Shown in pieces: positions 36,115 to 48,131 of a stretch of 64,000 bases of DNA. Numbering within the stretch: position 1 is the stretch's first letter; every line of letters begins with the position of its first letter. The notes under the pieces were generated by a model that saw nothing but the letters and a program-made list of their open reading frames with translations, had not been told where the DNA came from and searched no databases. This DNA is from Buxus sempervirens (lineage: Eukaryota; Streptophyta; Magnoliopsida; Buxales; Buxaceae). The position numbers and the translations under genes were made by a program. The DNA lies in contig OX387190.1 in assembly GCA_947561395.2 (NCBI GenBank), positions 17,788,858 through 17,852,857 on the forward strand, written 5' to 3'.

Positions 36115-37911
36115 TCAAAGGTTGGTATTTTGGCAAAGGATGTGCAGCCAAGTGATCAGCAATGGCTTAACCCTTAATCGCCTTCTGAGTATGTACGTGA
36201 GGTCAAACTCGGATAGTAACAGCTGCCACTTTGCCGTTCTACCAGTTAGTGCTGGTTTCTCAAATAAATACTTCAGAGGGTCCATCCGGGATATCAATAA
36301 TGTGGAATGACAAAGGAAGTAATGCCTTAGTCTTTGAGTAGCCCACACTAGAGCGCAACAGGTCTTTTCCAGCGGTGAGTACTTGGCTTCATATTCTGTG
36401 AATTTTTTACTCAGATAGTAAATTGCCCTTTCCTTTCTACCAGTCTCATCATGCTGCCCCAAGACACATCCCATTGATGTTTCCAACACTGACAAGTACA
36501 GGATCAGTGGTCTTCCTGGAGTTGGTGGCACTAGCACAAGTGGATTCAGTAAATACTCCTTTATTATATCAAAGGCCTGCTGGCAATCCTCATTCCAAAC
36601 CATCGGGTTATCCCTTCTTAGAAGCTTGAAAATTGGTTCACAGATAGCAGTGAGTTGTGCTATGAACCGGCTTATGTACTGAATCCTTCCAAGAAAACCA
36701 CGAACCTCCTTCTCCGTTCTGGGTGATGGTATTTTAATTATGGCCTTGGCTTTAGCTGGGTCAATCTCAATTCCTCTTCTGCTCACTATAAATCCCAGCA
36801 ACTTTCCTGATGTAACTCCAAAGACGCATTTAGCCGGGTTAAGCAGTAAACTGTACTTTCTGAGTCGATCGAACACCTTCTTCAAATTAACCAAGTGATC
36901 CTCTTCTTTGCATGATTTGGCGATCATATCATCCACATAGACCTCCATCTCCTTATGGATCATGTCATGGAATGGCGCTATAATGGCCCGCTGGTAGGAT
37001 GCCCCAGCGTTCTTAAGCCCAAACGGCATGTCCGTGTAGTGAAAAGTACCCCAAGGTGTGATGAATGCTATTTTTTCCTGATCTTCCTTAGCCATCTTGA
37101 TCTGATTGTATCCCGAGAAACCATCCATGAACGAGAATAGGCTATGTATCGCAGTATTATCGACTAGAATGTCGATGTGTGGAAGCGGAAAATCATCCTT
37201 TGGGCTTGCCTTGTTCAGATCTCTGTAGTCCACGCACATTCTGACTTTCCCATCCTTCTTTGGTACTGACACTATATTTGCGAGCCACTCAGGGTATGTG
37301 GAGACCGCCAAAAATCCTGTTTGGAATTGCTTGACCACTTCGTTCTTGACCTTTAGGGTCCATTCGGGTTTCAATCTTCTTAGCTTCTGCTTAATTGGCT
37401 TGACCCCTGGCAAAATTGGCAACTTGTGCACCACCATGTCAGTGTCCAACCCCGGCATGTCCCGATACGACCAAGCGAACACATCCTTATAGTCCGCCAA
37501 GAACCGTGTCATTTCATTACGCTGCACATAAGACAAGCATGCCCTGATTTTCACTATTTTTGGGTCATCTTTGGTCCTGAGATTTATTGAGATGGTTTCC
37601 TCAATATTAGGTTGGACTCCTTTTTCATGACGTTCCAATTGGTATTCAATTTCTTTTGTAAGGTCTTCTTCTTCGACCTCAGTCTCTTTTTCGATCCCCA
37701 TGAGGTCAAAATCGAGCTCAAGGTCGAAGTCATATTCAACCTGGTCTAATTCTATTTGCTTATATGGTTCATAAGTGGTTTGGACCTTTTTGAAAAATTT
37801 AAATTTTCTAGAAAAAATAGAAAAATCTTTTTGGTTTTTTTGTGAGCCTCCTACAAAAACTTTCCCTGAAGACGAAGGCTCTTTAGGACCTTCAGGGAAA
37901 TGGCATTCCAC
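36115..37911 (-). pseudogene. Reverse transcriptase and first RNase H of element A
   Basis: A 598-codon frame. After an acidic linker (residues 1-115) comes the RT. It has PEWLANIVSVPKKDG (about 207-221), VRMCVDYRDLNKA, the first catalytic aspartate in MDGFSGYNQI (D263), DMPFGLKNAGASYQR, and YVDDM (325-329). The thumb and the Ty3-type RNase H follow (about 440-580), with AIYYLSKKFTEYEAKYSPLE. The frame is lost near 36165 in the connection to the second RNase H. Residues in catalytic positions of the RT look sound. Confidence 0.94.
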
Positions 37912-38616
37912 TAATGGAGTTTTTTTTGGAAGTCACGTCTGTTTGCCAAACAAACGCCGCTTCAAAGGTAAGGGGAGTTTCCTCCCAATTGTTCAAAATA
38001 AATTTTTTAGGAGCAGGGGAAATTGTGCAAGCCTGCTCCTCAATCTCAGAATCCGATGCCATCATCACCGGATGAGTTGTATTGCCCTTTTCTGCTGTGG
38101 GGATCAATCCAGATATAACCTCATCTGGATTTTTACTGCTGCCCAATCAATGAATGGTAGCTCCTTATCATCACAAGTCCTCTCACCCTCAGTCATGCCG
38201 AAGAAAGCCCCGACATTTTCGGAGAAGTCCGTTTGCTGCTTTGGCTGTGGCTCAGGCCCGCCTACTGTTTCAAGTGTAGGAGATGGGTTATAGGGTTGCA
38301 GGGTCGGAACAGAAGGCTTTTGGAATGGATTGATGTTGCGGTACAGAGGTTTGGACTGATCCATGGGAGGAGACAGTTGGATTGTGCAAGAGGGTTTAGG
38401 AAAATTTTCCCTTAAATGAGAGAATTTTTTTCTATTCTTCTTCTCTGCATTCTCTCCTTCTTCCTGCTTCTGCCTTTTCCATCCTCTTGGTTTAAAACCC
38501 AGTCCTGTCTTAGGGACCAGCTTCTTTGCCTTGATTGGCTCCAACATCCCCTGCAAATTAACTCCCAGGCCTTTCCCCGGGTGGAAGTGATATTTTTCCA
38601 TCACTTTTTTTACCAT
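37892..38616 (-). pseudogene. G-patch-like and linker region of element A
   Basis: Two overlapping frames (38104-38616 and 37892-38146) join protease to RT. The first has a glycine-rich G-patch-like start, HPGKGLGVNLQG and KTGLGFKPRGW, which follows the protease in this group of elements. It then has a proline-rich stretch and the block FIDWAAVKI. The change of frame at about 38115-38146 and again at 37900 could be decay or the remains of the intron reported at this place in Ogre elements. No clear splice pair was identified. Confidence 0.7.
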
Positions 38617-39287
38617 CTTCTCGGCAATAGTCCCTTTCTCTTCTTTTTTCTCACACCCCCAGGTATGAAATTAATTGTTTCAAATTGAAACGAGTGGAAC
38701 GCAATCTTGTCGACAGTTAAATCCACATTGATGAAGGGTACATCAGGTGACACAATGGGAGGTACCAAATTCTCAGCTAGGACAGTTATCACCCTTTGTC
38801 TTCTTATGTACTTCACTCTTTGGTGAAGTGTGGATGGTATTGCCCTAGCCAAGTGTATCCACGGCCTCCCTAGGAGCAGATTAAAGGCTGCGGGGATATC
38901 CATCACTTCAAATGTGATGTTGAAGATATTCGGTCCAATTGTGACCGGCAGTTCAATCTCCCCTAGGGAGTGTGTCTTAGAGCTATTGAAAGCCCTCACA
39001 ATCCTCTCATTCTGCTTGATCTTGGATTGATCCAGACCAAGTTTGGCAAAAGGGATTAATGGGCAGACATTTAAAGTCGACCCATTGTCAATTAGAACCC
39101 GTGCCACCATACTACCCTTACAAAATACTGTGATGTGCAAAGGGTCAACATGGTAACACCCACCTGGGCTTATTTCACCTTCAGAAAAACTTATCACATT
39201 ATGTGATAAGATTTGACCAACCATTTTGCCTAATTGGTCTGGATCAATAGTCTGGGACACATGTGCACTCTGCAGCACTCTTAACAA
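38610..39287 (-). pseudogene. Aspartic protease of element A
   Basis: 225 codons. The catalytic motif is VLIDNGSTLN (D67-N-G-S). The second family block is FNLLLGRPWIHLARAIPST. The enzyme cuts the Gag-Pol polyprotein. It is out of frame with the gag part before it (shift near 39285) and with the G-patch part after it (shift near 38620-38650). Confidence 0.9.
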
Positions 39288-39889
39288 TGCGTCCCTGTCC
39301 TTTTCCGAAGCAAAAGTCCCAGAATTGAAATCTGGGCCGGGACTTTATTCAACTGATCGACAAGGTTAAATTCACTTTGCTTTATTATTTTTATGAGGTC
39401 TGATGCCTCATTTCCTGCATCCTGGGGGATGTCTTCTCCTACTTTGGTCTTTCCTTTCATTTTTCTTTTTCCTTCTGTTTCTTTTCTTTCCTTCTCTACT
39501 TCTGTTTCTTTTTCTTTACCTTCTCCTTCTACACATCTCCCTGACCTCGTCATAAGGTTCACCTCTTCCTGGTTCTGGTTCGTGATCATTCCCCCATTGT
39601 AGTTCCATGGTACAGCTGACTCAAAATAGGCAAGTTTTGGGACATGGATCACCAGCGGTCGGCGCTTGGACCACAATGTAGGAGTTGGCTTTTGAATATT
39701 ACAGATAGGTGAAACATTTACCATCAAAGGTAGAAGCTGCTTGGGAGCTGTTGGAACAGAAGGAGAAACGGATACTGTGGTGGGGTCACATTGGATGACC
39801 AAATGAGCTTTTGATGGCTGGGATGGAGAATAAGTGGGTGGACTGCAATTGAAGACTAAAGGAGGCCTTGCAATGTTTATTTGGGCCAT
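39281..39889 (-). pseudogene. Gag-protease linker of element A
   Basis: 202 codons continuing gag after the inserted LTR. The apparent start codon lies in the target-site duplication, so it is not a native start. Low-complexity S/T/P-rich sequence is followed by MTRSGRCVE, a lysine-glutamate-rich stretch, and LVDQLNKVPAQISIL, the conserved segment before the protease. The frame is lost after LLL near 39300. Confidence 0.8.
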
Positions 39890-42230
39890 TGTGAGACATG
39901 AGAAAAATCACCGGGATGATTCCCCCTCTGTCAATACGCGGGGCTCGACGTAAAAAAGTGGGAGAGTCGCCACCATTCAGATTTTTTGAGGTGTGAATGG
40001 ACACCAAAAGATTAAAAACAAGCAAAAATAGCTAAAATGCAAATTCTAGAGTAAAAATAACTTTACTTGAAAATCAAATCCAGAGATGGGTAAGGGGATT
40101 AGATTATGAACGGGGGAAGGTGTTAGGCACCCCCATTCACCCACACAAGGTGGTTGCCAAGTGTTGTTCATGCTAAAAAAGAATAAGAAAGCTTGCTAAA
40201 ATCATTAAAAACCTTGAAAAAGGATTTAAACAAATGTATGATCTTTTCACATGAGAAATCTAAATGAATTCCAGATCCTCTTTTATGTCAATATCATTTC
40301 TGGAATATCACAAATAGATGGAAATCAAAGCAAAGATTGCACAAAACCAAGTTGAGTTAAATGCGGAAAATTCGGTAAAAGATAATGCCATTTGTCTTGA
40401 AATCATTCAAATCCGATTTTAAATTGAATCAAACCAAATCCATTTGAAAGATTATGGTAAATAAGAGGCTCATGCAAAATTTCAATTAAATCCGGTTGAA
40501 ATCCTAGGAGGTATTCTTCTTTAAAATGTGCTGCTGGAGATAATTAAAAGTGATAAGTAGGCAACTTTGGAAAATCATTTAGAAAAATCGGCTCCATATA
40601 AATCCATGAAATTTGGTGTAAGTGAAGTCTGTATGGTCATATTTCAAACGAAACTAGCCTCATACAAAAATTCATTCAGATGTGCCTTGGGTGGTCTCCC
40701 GAATAAGCCCCGAAGATCACAGATTTACCCAGAAAGGTGCTGATGAGCAGTTCTGAGTAAATCTATTACCAACAACACAAATGGAGTCAAAAAATTATGA
40801 AACCAACTGGATTTGAAAATAGACTCATAAAGGAGTGCCCAGATACAAAAGTCACTCAAATCAGATTTAAAACAAGCAGATGGCGCCCATTCGAAGTGAT
40901 AGGTTCAATAGTTTGACCTGAACTGACCTATCAACTTCGACAGAATGGTGTCAAAAATCCGCTTGATAGACATTAATGAAATTTGGTAGGCATAAACTAG
41001 ATAGCCTCAAATTTCCCATGGTTCTAGAATCACTCCAAAATGCATCCGGATGATGAAGTTATGAGTGTCCGAAGTCGGGGTACAGTTGCTGTCAAGTTAA
41101 GCCATTTTTGAAGAAAACCAACTCCAAATAGTGATAAAGTGTGTGTGATCCGTGCAAGATTAATCAAAATCCTTTGAAACTCTTTTGAAAACATTCCAGA
41201 ATTGCTTGGGGCTATTTATTTCAGATTTGTCACAATAAATGCAATAAATCCGAAATATGAGCCTATCCCGCCAAAATCACATGCTATGTATGTGTAGGTG
41301 TAAAAATCATTCCAACAACATAACAAAGATAGCATGCATTCACATTAATCAGAATAGGGTTCTAAAAAACAACCTAGGGTTCCGTTCCATTATCGTTTCC
41401 CTTAGTTCTCTCTCTCCGTTAAACACGGTTCTTCAAGATAATCTTGGGGTACTTTGAATATGAAACGGTTTACATAGATTCAAACGGCATATTCAAGAGA
41501 GGTTCTAGCAGTAGGATCAATCCCCAGTCTCGTTTCTCCTAGATCCTGCCTTCACGTTTTACGGCTAGGGAGAGTCTTGAGATACTTTGAGCCGGGGAAG
41601 GGTTTTCATACACACATCAAGGCCTTATTCTACAGAAAGGTAGAAGAAGAGATCTAGATCTAGAAATGTAAAAACAGAAAATAAAAGCTAGGTTTGAGGC
41701 TTACCTGGGTTCTGGAAGCAGTTCCGCAGCGGTTACCCTCTTCACTTGGAGTTCTTCTTGGCAAAAGTTCTTGGCAAGAATTGTTGGCCATTTGCTTAAG
41801 GTGGAGCCTCCTATTTATAGGCAAAGGCTAGGGTTAGGGTTGGTGAGATGGTAGACACAACATAATGTCTAGAGCCCACCAACCTTAACCCTAAGGCCAT
41901 TTCCGAGATTTCCCCTCATTTAATGAAGGATATGATAGTAAAAGTGAAAAACTCTTGGAAAACCCTAATTTTGAGCAAAAAATCATGTTTCCGACATATC
42001 AGGTCGGATACACGAGTACCTGTATGCATCCGGCATATGTTGCCGGATATATTAAGGTCTACTTGTATCTGACAACTTATGTCGGATACGAAGAGATTTA
42101 CTTGTATCCGACCTGAGTTGTCGGATACAAGGAAAAACTTGCTTTTTCACATTTTTGTGCTGGCTTTAAAGGAGATAATGATTTTTACCGATTATTGATC
42201 ATTTTTACTGTGCAATTTGGGGTGTCTACA
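39890..42230 (-). mobile_element. Family-1 solo LTR (C3) in gag of element A
   Basis: Minus-strand ends TGTAGACACC (42230) and GTCTCACA (39890), 2,341 bp, flanked by gccat (39885-39889 and 42231-42235). Minus-strand order: palindromes 41989-42131, TATA near 41811-41820, CAG|GTAAG near 41700-41706, hairpin modules, U5. It interrupts the coding sequence of element A and so is younger than A. Confidence 0.95.
41989..42131. repeat. Palindrome array in C3
   Basis: Four dyads, at about 41989-42010, 42026-42050 (CCGGCAT with TGCCGG), 42065-42089 and 42101-42131 (arms CTTGTATCCGAC and GTCGGATACAAG, identical to one dyad in the 5' LTR of B). Confidence 0.9.
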
Positions 42231-43762
42231 GCCATGAGGGAGGAGACCCGGTTCAAGGAGGAGCTAATATCCTCAGCAGCATGATCATTTTTCTGGGAGA
42301 TGACATTAATTTCATCCTCCCCTTTCTCTTGGAAGAAACGGACCTTAACCGAGGTCCCCACGGGAGCTATCAATTGAGATGGGTCAAAGGCCCTTCTCGT
42401 AGAGGATATGGCAGTGATGGAGTTGGACGGGCCTGCCCCATTGTGATAAGGCAGAGGGTTTTGCCCAATATCATTTCCTGACGGGGCAGGTGCAGCAGTA
42501 TTAAAGACCAGGGCTTTTTGATCCAATAGATCCTGAACCGCGTGCTTCATAACCCAACAAGTGTCTGTAAAGTGCCCCGGTGCACCCATGTGAAAGTCAC
42601 AAGTGACTGCTGGATCAAAATTCCTCCCCTTCGAGGCATTCGGGCTAGGCTCCTTCAAGGTCACATACTCCCCTTTCAGCAGGGTTGGCAACAGTTAGGA
42701 AAGAGACACAGGAATGGGGGTAAAAACTCTGCTCCTCCTTGCTGCCATCCATGCATCCTTTTCTTCCTTAGGAAAAGCCCTCCTCTGATTTGCAGGCACG
42801 GAGGGGGAGAAATTAACATTGAGAGGGGTCTAATACGACTGCTGGGCCTGCTAGGGTGTAGACACATTAATGTTGAGTGGCCTCTTAGGAGGGGGAGCTT
42901 GCACCAAGTTCACTTCTCCTTCTTTTCTTGCCCCGTTCTTCTTGAACCCAGTTCCCTTCTTCTGTGCCAGGGAGGTGGAGGAATCTGATTGTCCTGCCAA
43001 AGCAGAGTAATCAATGAGTTTTCCCGACCTGACCCCTTCCTCGATCCGGTTAGCTACTTGTACCAGGGCTGCAAAATTGGTGGTAATCTGACCCACCAGA
43101 TGATTGTAGAAGGGTTGCCCCAGTGTGCTTACAAACGTTGAGATCATCTCAGGCTCCAACATAGGCGGCCTGACCTGGGAGCAGCCTCTTTCCACCTCTT
43201 AGCATACTGCCTTATAGATTTCTCCTTTCCCTTGCTCATTCTCATCATGTCGTACCGATCTAGTACGATCTCTGAGTTAAATTTGTACTGATCCAGAAAC
43301 GCGTCGGCCAAGTCCTTCCACCTTCTGATCCTTCCATCGTCCACCGTGGCAAACCACCTAAAAGCTGATCCTGTCAAACTCCTCTGGAAGAGTTGGATCA
43401 GTATGCCGTCATCCTGGCCAAACTAGCACAAAGCCCCATAGCATAACTTTAGATGGCTCATTGGGCAGCCCATGCCATCATATTTGTCGAAGTCTGGGCA
43501 TTTGAATTTCGCCGGCAGGCATACATCCCGGTATATGCACAAATCATCGAAAGTGGTACCTCCATAGCTGTTTCCTCCCTTCACCTCCTTGAGTTGTTCT
43601 TGGATCCTCTTTATCTTGTGTAGAAGTTTCCTTTCCATCTCCTCCCTGGCTCTTCCTTTTCCATCTCTTTCTCATACTCCACCGTATTTTCCTTGATCAT
43701 GATAGGTTCAAGGACAGGTTCAGAAATGGGCTCAGGTATGGGTTGAGCTGGAGGTGGAAGTA
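42231..43762 (-). pseudogene. gag: Gag of element A, broken
   Basis: Fragments of one gag in several frames. 43423-43638 has the coiled-coil end and CPDFDKYDGMG. 43144-43377 has the gag domain RWFATVDDGRIRRWKDLA and LDQYKF. 42851-43195 has the MISTFVSTLGQPFYNHLVG block. 42185-42691 has the zinc-knuckle-like CDFHMGAPGHFTDTC (C-x2-H-x5-H-x4-C). At least two frameshifts and several stops are present. The N-terminus is missing: coding similarity to the gag of B begins only at about 43762. Confidence 0.85.
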
Positions 43763-43999
43763 AGTGTACCTGGGGAAGAAAAAACAAAGAAACATGTCAG
43801 CTCACATGTCGTCGGATACAGTAATACTTGCTTGTATCAGATGACTTGTGTTGGATATAAAAAAGATTTCTTGTATCCGATGACTTGTGTCGGATACAAT
43901 AGAGAATATTTAAATCTGAATTTTTGTGCCGATTACAAAGGAAAGAATGATTTTTGCCAATTATTCATCATTTTCACTGTGCAATTTGGGGTGTCTACA
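43763..43999 (-). mobile_element. 5' LTR remnant of element A
   Basis: Only the first part of U3 is left, from TGTAGACACC (complement at 43999) through the palindromes (about 43808-43910). It is nearly identical to 32001-32162 of the 3' LTR. A deletion joins it to mid-gag and removes the rest of the LTR, the PBS, the leader and the gag start. Confidence 0.8.
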
Positions 44000-44969
44000 C
44001 CTGGTACAAGTGGCCGACCGGATTGAGGATGGGATCAAATCTGGCAAGATAATTGATCATTCCGCCATGATCAGTCAACAAGACTTCACTCATAACAAGG
44101 GAAATTGTAATGGAAAGAAAAAATCCGAGGAAAGGAGAGAAGCAGAAGTGAATATGGTGCAAGTTCCCAAGGGACCCTTTCAAATCAATGCCCATCCAGT
44201 TCCTTTGCTGCCTATCCAAATTAATGTCCCTTCTACACAGCCTGTGAAGGAGGAAACAGAAGTAAGGAAGAGAAGGGAGTTTTCAAAACTGCCTATGAGA
44301 CCATCTGAACGTTTGCCTACCTTACTTCAAAAGGACTATGTGACTTTGAGGTTGCCAAATCCTCATGTAAGCAAGGGGAAGGGTTATGATCCATCTGCAA
44401 TCTGTGAGTATCATATGAGCACTCCAGGGCATACCACTGATCGTTGCTTGGCCCTAAAGCATGCGGTTCAGGATTTACTGGATAATAACTCCTTATCATT
44501 CAATTCTGTTACACCCATCCCACCTACCGATAACAATGGGGCAGGTAGCTCAAATGCAATAGGGTCAATTTTTTCAGGAAAAAAAAGATTTGACCATTCT
44601 CAACTTATTGCTTCAGTTGGTACCACAGTCCGGGTTTATTTTGAAAAAGAAGATGAATGGGGCCATATGGAGAAAGAGACTCATACAGGGGCAGATTTTA
44701 ATATCAAGGAAAGGAAGGAAGAGAAAGAAGAAAAGCTAAAATTGAAAGGAAATGAAATGATGGGTGAAAAGGCAGAAAAGTGGCAGACAAAAGCATCAAA
44801 GCAGTGTAAGCTACATGAACAAGCCGATGAAAATGAGACAAAGGTGAAAGAAAGATGCCAAGAAAAGAAGGAAGGGGCAATGGAAGAAGAGAATGAAGCC
44901 AAGGTTGAACCTCCCGTCATTGATTGGGCAGCTATCCAAATTCCCGATAATATGATGATACCTCATTAA
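44000..44969 (+). pseudogene. gag: Gag of element B, C-terminal part
   Basis: Continues the gag of 29768-30638 after element A. In-frame from VQVADRIEDGIKSGKIIDHS, through the zinc-knuckle-like CEYHMSTPGHTTDRC (C-x2-H-x5-H-x4-C, same variant as in element A), HAVQDLLD, and a Lys/Glu-rich stretch, ending VIDWAAIQIPDNMMIPH and a stop. The IDWAA block corresponds to the segment that in element A lies after the protease and G-patch. B thus seems to have lost protease, and everything after, by a deletion that kept this tail. Confidence 0.85.
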
Positions 44970-47900
44970 AGAACAAAGGTGATCATCCCAAATCATGAAA
45001 AGAGAAACTTGCCTCACTCAGCAGGAGAAAGAAATTTTCTGAAAAAGAAAGAGAAGTCAGCTTTTGCTTCTGAGAATTGGGGCAGTTCTCGAATTCTCTT
45101 GTTCTTTGAAAAGAAACCCCCATAAAAAGAATGCACATTTCTTGAGGACTCTAAGGAGCCTTGTTCTTAGAAAGTGATTTCAATAAAGGCTCTTTCAAAA
45201 GCAAAAAAAAAAAAAAGAAAGAGTTTTCCTTTAAGATTTTTGTAGAAAAAAAAAGATTTTCCCCTTTAACATTTTTCTTTAAAAAAAATAAAAAAGTTTT
45301 CAACAAGATCCTGTTTTACTTATGAGTTATATCTCCCATTGAATTTCATTAAGTTGAACATGACTTCGACATTGGGCTCAATCTTGAGACCAAAATCGAA
45401 GAAAAAGACATTTTATATGAAAATGCAAATCCTTTTAAGTGTCATGAGAAGAATATTTTGCAAAATTATGAAGTGACCAATTTTATGGCCTTTGGAACCA
45501 AAGATGACCCACAGTCTTCAACAGAAATGATAGAAGAAGATTTGAAGTTTCTTCATTAGAATACAGAAAGGATCGCATCACTTGCTGATTCGTTCAAAGG
45601 GAAGTTGATAATATTGTTTGAAGAAATTTTGGGGCTTTGCACTTGAAAATATGGGAGAAGATTTGACCTTTTCGTTGGAAATAGAATTGGGCATCATCTG
45701 ATGGAAAGAATCCAAATTCATAAGATTGATCAAAAGGTGAAGAACTTGTTCATAACAGAGGTTCTATTTGAAGAGGCTTTTATCTTGATAGAAGTTGATT
45801 AAAAAAAAAGAATAAAAAAAAAGGAAAGAAGGAAAAATCCTGAGCCAGTCATGTAGTGCAACTCTATCAAGTCTGAAAATTCAAAATTTTCTTAAAATGA
45901 TAAGAGGCCTTTCTTTCTTATATCCCCAAAATTTTTGAAATCCTTAGTTAGACCCTTTGAGCTTGATAAATTTTTCCAAGTAACCTAAACTGAGAATTGT
46001 AACCCCACACTGGGGCAAATTTATTAAGGCAAAAAAAAAAAAAGGAATGAAGGGGCATTATTAAAGTTTAAAAGGGATTTTGAAGATGTTTTATGAAAAG
46101 GGGGCAAATAAATTAAAAAAAAAGAAAAAAAAGGAAGAAAGAAGAAAAAGAGATCATCAAATGCTATATCTTCAAAATTGTGAAGAGAAGAATGAGAAAA
46201 GAAGTTCAATATTGGGGAAAAAGCTTCAAATGAAGAAATCAAAGTAGGGGAAGAACTTCATTACTGGGGGCAATTTTGTATTCATTCCAAAGAAAAAAAA
46301 TGCCTTAAGAATTACAATTTTAGTTAACCCATTTGATCATATGGTATTTGAGCCTTTTATTCCTTTTCTTTCTAAACAAACACCAAGCCTCCGTTTCGTC
46401 CCATTCATAAGTCTTCTTTGATTAAGAAATTTTGAATTAATGCAGTTTTGACTACATAGTTGCTGGTGATGAAGGATTAAAAGAAAAAAAAAAGAAAAGA
46501 AAAAAAAATGGAGAAAATGTAGTGAAAACTCGGAAGGGCACTACATGGCAAATAATTAGCTATCTACAAGAAGGAAATCGTCAGAGAGGAAAGTCCAGAA
46601 TTGGCATAGATTTAGGTGAAGTCCTCATGTTGGTGGTTATTTTGAGATACAGTCACTTTTCGAGTGATTGATGAAAATTCTCTTTTCAAGACTAAAGAAA
46701 CATAATCAAAACTATGATATGAATCATCTATGAACAAGTTGATGGCCATCAAAATTGCCATTAGGAAATTATTGCTGAATTTGAAGTCATAAATTCTCAT
46801 ATCATGGATACAATGGAGAAACAATTGCTCTTCAATTGGATGAAGTGGATGAAGGAAAATGTCTTTCTAGACTGGGGCAAAATAGTCAGATTGAAAGAGT
46901 GGTCATATCTGGAGCATCAATTGAGAAGCCGATGGTCATGGGAATGATTCTAAAGGTTCTGAAGGCTTATTTTGGTCTTTCTTCATTTTCTGAAATAATC
47001 TTCTCATTATTCAACTTGATTTTAATTCTTTTGGAATATATGCTAATAAATGATTGGATCATTTTTCAAATATATATATAAACACAAAAAAGAAAAAAAT
47101 ATATTTTTGGCCAATGATGAGCATCTATGTCTTTTCATATTAAAAATGATTTTGCAAGCATTAGAATTCTGAGGCCACTAGTATAAAACCTATTTTTGTA
47201 TTTGCATTCCTTTATAAGGGTTTCTTTTTGCAAAGGTTAAAAAAAGAAAAAAAGAAAAAAAAAAGAAGAAAGAGAAAAAGAAGAAAAAAAAAGAGGAACA
47301 TCTTTGTTGAGGGGCAAATACTTCTTCAAGCAATAAAAATCGGGGCATGCTCAAAGTCTTTCCCTTTGGGTTTTCATTGAAATAAATTACAGCATCTGGA
47401 AGAAACAGTCAGGCCTTAGTCTTCGGATTTGAAAAAAAAAAGGAAGCTTCGAAGCAGTTGCATGTTTTCTCCTTTAAACAAAGGTTTCCAATTCTGAAGA
47501 AGGATTTTACTGGGGGAGTAAGAAGGCATGAATGAGAGATCATGGGTTGTAAGGGCATGGGTTAGATCAACAGATCATGATTTTCAAATCCGTCAATCAA
47601 GAAAAGGCATTCACTTTGGTAGTTGAAAAGAATGAAGGCAGGTTATGGACAGCAAGGGCACATATATCATTATTAAGAGAGCAAGAACATGAAGAAGCAA
47701 AGGCAAGTTGCAGAATATTCAAGCACTGGTTTGGGCATCAAATGGCACCCAGGTAAATCAAATAAGAAAATCAATCAGGAAAATTCAATAAATTATTTCC
47801 TTCCTTGTTGTTGAGTTGTAAAGTGAAAAGCATCAAAAGCAATTGAGTTTGCAAAGGTCAATTTTAACCCACCTTTTTTTTAAAAATTTGCTTGTCTTAG

Positions 47901-48131
47901 ATTTCATTTCATAGCCACGAGAGCTCAAAGACATCTGAGATAAGGAAGAGACGCCACCCCCGTCAGACTTTAAGCAGGGGTTTCATTGGCTATCTTCAAA
48001 TCCATGTGTTTATCACTCATCTGTTTGACTAAAGCAAGTTCAATTAATGAGATGTCTTTCAAACGTGCAATTTTGAGTTGTGTCTATTCTTTGCTGTTCA
48101 TTATGTTACAACTCCAGCAAAGAGGGGCAGT
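44970..48131 (+). other. 3' region of element B, no pol
   Basis: About 3.2 kb without significant open frames. Repeated A/G-rich low-complexity tracts occur at about 45200-45300, 45800-45835, 46030-46145, 46480-46515 and 47235-47295. A block around 47905-47930 matches, inverted, the duplicated block of element A near its polypurine tract. The polypurine tract GCAAAGAGGGGCAGT is at 48117-48131. Confidence 0.7.

Larger units (their letters stand above)
30639..43999 (-). mobile_element. Element A: Tat-lineage Ty3/gypsy element
   Basis: This minus-strand element sits in the gag of B, flanked by cctag (30634-30638) and cctgg (44000-44004), one mismatch. In its own direction it has a 5' LTR remnant (43763-43999), gag (42231-43762, then 39281-39889), protease, a G-patch-like segment, RT plus RNase H, a second RNase H and integrase down to 34325. 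Then come an antisense extra ORF (32800-33615), a polypurine tract and the 3' LTR (30639-32162). The double RNase H and antisense ORF are Tat-lineage traits. Frameshifts and stops make it inactive. Confidence 0.92.

Noticed and set aside
36122..38688. Plus-strand frames opposite pol, up to 172 codons.
   Set aside because: They are shadows of the conserved minus-strand RT, G-patch and protease coding sequence.
42542..42988. 148-codon plus-strand frame.
   Set aside because: It is antisense to gag of element A and has no domain of its own.
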